Source of the DNA: Saccharothrix sp. NRRL B-16348
GTDB lineage: Bacteria > Actinomycetota > Actinomycetes > Mycobacteriales > Pseudonocardiaceae
Length of the DNA stretch: 13,517 bases
Direction: 5' to 3'
Assembly: GCF_001280085.1 (NCBI RefSeq)
Contig: NZ_LGED01000023.1
Span: 1 to 13,517 of the forward strand
Numbering within the stretch: the stretch's first letter is position 1; every line of letters starts with the position of its first letter. The notes below the pieces were generated by a model, which saw only the letters and a list, made by a program, of their open reading frames with translations, searched no databases and was not told the origin of the DNA. A program made the position numbers and the translations under genes. Below, piece by piece: positions 11,135 through 13,517 of the stretch.

Positions 11135-13517
11135 CGCGCTGACCGGCGCGGCGTCGGCGGCCGGGACCGTGGGCACGGTCGTGGGCATGATGGGGATGGT
11201 CGTCGGGTTCGTGCGCGAGGTGGTGCGCGACCTGATCGCGGATCTGGTGGGGAAGCTCATCGCCTGGGTGCTGGAGGCGGCGTTCTCGCTGGGGTTCGGG
11301 ACACCGGTGATCGTGGCGCAGGCGGTGGCGGCGATCTCGAAGTGGGCGACGAAGATCGCCAAGATCATCCAGGACCTGCTGGACACGATCAAGAAGGTCT
11401 CGCCGCTGTTGAAGCGGTTGGTGGAGGTCTTCGAGAAGATCATGAAGGCGGTCGGCAAGCTGGCCGGCAAGGTGACCGGGCTGGACGTGCTGAGCCCGAG
11501 CAACGTCCGGCCGGGCGGTTTCCTGCAGACCGGGCGGGCCGATGTCGACACGCCGGGTTCGCCTGGCTCGCCTGGCTCGACCACTCCCGGCTCGGACCGG
11601 CCCGGGTCGAGCACGTCGGGCTCCGACCAGCCGGGCTCGACGACGCCGGGTTCAACGACGCCGGGCTCGTCCACGCCGGGCTCGTCCACGCCGGGCTCGG
11701 ACTCGCCGGGCTCGGGCCGGCCGGGCTCTTCCACGCCGGGCTCGGACTCGCCGACACCTCGGGACACCACGTCGACTTCGGGCAGCGCGCCGACGGTCGA
11801 CCCGACGACGTCGCGTCCGGGTCGGGGAGATCCGGCGGACCTGCCGACCGGCGCGCCGCGGCCGGGGCGTGATCCGCAGGGCGGGGACGGGGACGTTCCA
11901 CGCGGCGGTCCGCCGGTCAGTGAGCACCGGGGTGGGCCGATGGGCGCGCCGAGCACCTACGGCACTCCCTCGACCAGCGGCTCTCCCAGCGGTTCACCTG
12001 GCAGCGGCTTACCCGGCAGTGGTTCGCCTGGCAGTGGCTCACCTGGTAGTGGTTCGCCGAGTGGCGGTTCGCCTGCGGGCAGCGGGTCCGGAACGGGTTC
12101 GCCTGGTGGTGGTTCGCCCGGGAGCGGCCCTGGGTCGCCGGGCAGTGGTTCGCCCGGGGGCGGGTTCGGGAGCGGATCTCCTGGCGGTGGTTCACCTGGC
12201 GGAGGCGCGGGCGGTGGTGCGCCGAGCACGCCGGGGCCGTCCCGGGTCGACGAGACGGCGGCGGCCAGGGCCGCCGCACCGGAGGCGCCGAGCCGTCCGG
12301 GACAACCGCAGTCCACCGGCCCGTCCTCCGTGCCCACCGGCCAACCCGCGCCCGGCGGCGTCCCGGGTGGCGGCATGCCGGGCGGCGGTGCGCCGGCCGG
12401 TGGCGTTCCCGGTGGCGGCGGTGTGCCTGGTGGCGGTGCGGGTGCCCGGCCGGGCAGCGGCGGCGGTTGGACCGGAACACCGGGCAGCCGAGGCGACCTG
12501 GGTTCCAGCGCACCGCCCGCCCGAACGCCCGACAGCCCTCGCCCGTCCTCCTTCGGGTCGACCGGCCCATCCGGTACGCACACGCCCGCGACAACCCCGA
12601 CCTCGCCATCGCCACATGCCAACCCGCCGGGCGCAACACCGACCCACCCCGGCCCCAACAGCCCCGGCTCGCCCAACAACGGCCCACGCCCGACCCACAC
12701 CGGCCCGGCGGGCACACCGCCGCTACGCCCAGGTCCGACCCACGCGGGTCCAGAAGGCGCACCGCCGCTACGTCCGGGTCCCGGCCACACGGGTCCGAGC
12801 GGAGTCACGCCGCACCCCGGTCCTTCCCAGCCGAGCAACGGTGTCACCGGCCCGTCCGCCTACGGCCCACCCCACACCCCGCACGCGCCCGGACCGAACA
12901 CCGGTGCGCCGCACCCCAACGCGGCTCGCCCGAACGCGCCGCACCCCAATCCTGTGCACCCCAGCGCCCCGCACTCCAGCCCAGCGCACCCCAACCCCGC
13001 ACAGCCGAACCCCGCACAGCCGGGCGTCCCGCCACAGCGCGGGCCTCAAACACCGACGCAGGCGGGCCCCTCACGCCCGGACACCGCGTCGCCCGACGCG
13101 CGGCCGGACGGCGCACGTCCCAGGGGAGGCGACGCCCCGCCCCGTCAACCGGATGCCCCGAGCACACGTCCCCACGACGGCACCCCACCGCGCACAGACT
13201 CCCCACCACGCCGCCCGGACGACGTCCCCGCACCCCGCCGCGACCCCGACAGCTCGACCGGTACTCGTCGCGAGCCGGAGCAGTGGACCCCGCCCCACCG
13301 CGACCCCGACCCTGCCCCCAACCACCCGAACACCGATCGCCCCGACACGGATCGCCCTGACACGGATCGGCCCGACGGCGACCGTGCCGACGGTGATCGG
13401 CCGAGTATCGACGAGGCCCACGCCCGGCACGGCGAGGCCACCCCCGCCGGCATCTCGCACCACCGGGGCGACAGCGACATGGGCGACCTGCCCCACCGCG
13501 TCCCCCCGGACCCCCGC
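10935..13517 (+). CDS. Large WXG-like, proline-rich probable type VII-secreted protein (main body, 3' end outside window)
   Basis: This frame is open for 861 codons to the last base with no stop. As one gene with 10670-10933 (numbering without the duplicated seven bases) it exceeds 947 residues. Residues ~89-285 are helical. They include an amphipathic hairpin around W136-T137-G138, the WXG-like turn of ESX substrates, then a hydrophobic stretch (GTVGTVVGMMGMVVGFV) and a Lys-rich helix region. Residues ~292-905 are low complexity: PGS repeats, GSP/GGG repeats, Pro/His/Asn-rich and Asp-Arg-Pro repeats. The last ~40 residues are non-repetitive, as at the start of a folded domain. The layout resembles polymorphic toxins with a C-terminal effector domain, but no toxin domain is visible. 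GTG at 10935, with GGAG (10921-10924) ten bases upstream, could allow independent initiation. A proline-rich cell-wall-spanning protein is the alternative. Confidence 0.72.
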   Translation, partial: MQPLKDMLDWLAGNPPVIESYSATWGKVAEELGKIAEEYTSGVQRGTEGWTGSAAETYLANSKVHGDALTGAASAAGTVGTVVGMMGMVVGFVREVVRDLIADLVGKLIAWVLEAAFSLGFGTPVIVAQAVAAISKWATKIAKIIQDLLDTIKKVSPLLKRLVEVFEKIMKAVGKLAGKVTGLDVLSPSNVRPGGFLQTGRADVDTPGSPGSPGSTTPGSDRPGSSTSGSDQPGSTTPGSTTPGSSTPGSSTPGSDSPGSGRPGSSTPGSDSPTPRDTTSTSGSAPTVDPTTSRPGRGDPADLPTGAPRPGRDPQGGDGDVPRGGPPVSEHRGGPMGAPSTYGTPSTSGSPSGSPGSGLPGSGSPGSGSPGSGSPSGGSPAGSGSGTGSPGGGSPGSGPGSPGSGSPGGGFGSGSPGGGSPGGGAGGGAPSTPGPSRVDETAAARAAAPEAPSRPGQPQSTGPSSVPTGQPAPGGVPGGGMPGGGAPAGGVPGGGGVPGGGAGARPGSGGGWTGTPGSRGDLGSSAPPARTPDSPRPSSFGSTGPSGTHTPATTPTSPSPHANPPGATPTHPGPNSPGSPNNGPRPTHTGPAGTPPLRPGPTHAGPEGAPPLRPGPGHTGPSGVTPHPGPSQPSNGVTGPSAYGPPHTPHAPGPNTGAPHPNAARPNAPHPNPVHPSAPHSSPAHPNPAQPNPAQPGVPPQRGPQTPTQAGPSRPDTASPDARPDGARPRGGDAPPRQPDAPSTRPHDGTPPRTDSPPRRPDDVPAPRRDPDSSTGTRREPEQWTPPHRDPDPAPNHPNTDRPDTDRPDTDRPDGDRADGDRPSIDEAHARHGEATPAGISHHRGDSDMGDLPHRVPPDPR
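11550..11753 (+). repeat. Coding repeats, PGS(S/T/D)xP type
   Basis: About a dozen 15-base units of the type CCGGGCTCGTCCACG encode Pro-Gly-Ser-x-x pentapeptides (residues ~292-359 of the composite protein). Unit identity is high in the middle (11640-11700), which favours slippage and recombination. It is probably an extended, flexible linker. Confidence 0.75.
11982..12224 (+). repeat. Coding repeats, PGSGSP / GGGSP type
   Basis: Units of about 12-18 bases such as GGTTCGCCTGGCAGT encode Gly-Ser-Pro-Gly-Ser strings (residues ~436-516). The plus strand is G-rich, with clustered G runs near 12140-12175 that could form a G-quadruplex. A related Pro-Gly-Gly-Gly section follows at 12351-12467. Confidence 0.65.
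12906..13022 (+). repeat. Coding repeats, APHPN / AQPNP type
   Basis: Units encoding Ala-Pro-His-Pro-Asn and then Pro-Ala-Gln-Pro-Asn recur irregularly every 15-18 bases. The DNA is C-rich on the plus strand, unlike the G-rich repeats before 12470. Confidence 0.6.
13329..13403 (+). repeat. Five 15-bp coding repeats, (D/N)xDRP
   Basis: Five in-phase units from AACACCGATCGCCCC to GACGGTGATCGGCCG encode Asn/Asp-Thr/Gly-Asp-Arg-Pro/Ala pentapeptides. They are the last repetitive element before the non-repetitive C-terminal sequence from 13404. Confidence 0.75.

Noticed and set aside
11105..12847. Minus-strand proline-rich open frames opposite the WXG-type gene
   Set aside because: They mirror the PGS/GSP repeats of the plus strand, which read as low complexity in any frame. 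The plus-strand frame links to a structured N-terminal module and has a strong ribosome-binding site.
12467..13360. Plus-strand open frame of 297 codons in another frame
   Set aside because: It overlaps the longer open frame from 10935, is Arg/Pro/His-rich without domains, and has no ribosome-binding site.

Overview
The window is very GC-rich DNA with GTG/ATG starts, ATGA/GTGA gene overlaps and strong G/C bias in third codon positions. It contains an eRF1-like protein resembling mycobacterial Rv2629, a SigF/SigB-type sigma factor with its antagonist, and a WXG-type secreted protein. Together these indicate a filamentous actinomycete, most plausibly of the Pseudonocardiales (Saccharothrix/Actinosynnema/Lentzea type). 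The genus is inferred, not proven.

Layout. Positions 1-396 (+) hold the C-terminal end of a type IB DNA topoisomerase. Positions 397-799 are non-coding, C-rich, and carry a degenerate 19-bp tandem repeat. From 800 to 3616 all genes lie on the minus strand. Read in transcription order they are a degenerate RsbW/UsfX-like anti-sigma protein, a group 3 sigma factor overlapping it by ATGA, a four-helix DUF4383-like membrane protein, and after a gap an Rv2629-like (baeRF/Vms1-like) protein. The last gene has a near-consensus SigF-type promoter (GGTTG-N15-GGGTAC), so the sigma factor encoded about 0.7 kb away is a candidate regulator. This block looks like a general-stress module.

Divergently, 3776-10498 (+) is one tight operon: livF, livG, a fadD-type acyl-CoA synthetase, livH, livM and a lipoprotein substrate-binding protein. 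It encodes a complete branched-chain-amino-acid-type ABC importer (two ATPases, two permeases, one binding lipoprotein). The acyl-CoA synthetase sits in the middle with overlapping start and stop codons. This suggests that the imported substrate is a carboxylic acid that is activated to its CoA thioester on entry, rather than an amino acid. A strong hairpin at 10516-10548 closes the operon.

From 10670 to the end of the window (+) runs a gene for a large protein. Its N-terminal alpha-helical part carries a W-T-G motif, typical of type VII secretion substrates. More than 600 residues of Pro/Gly/Ser/His/Asp-rich low-complexity sequence follow, and the last ~40 residues look like the start of a folded C-terminal domain cut off by the window edge. 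The reading frame is broken near codon 88 by a perfect 7-bp tandem duplication (GTGCAGC x2, 10928-10941). Removing one copy restores a single open frame to the end of the window. This is the most striking observation here: a natural disruption, a phase-variable site, or an assembly error in a probable secreted effector/toxin gene.
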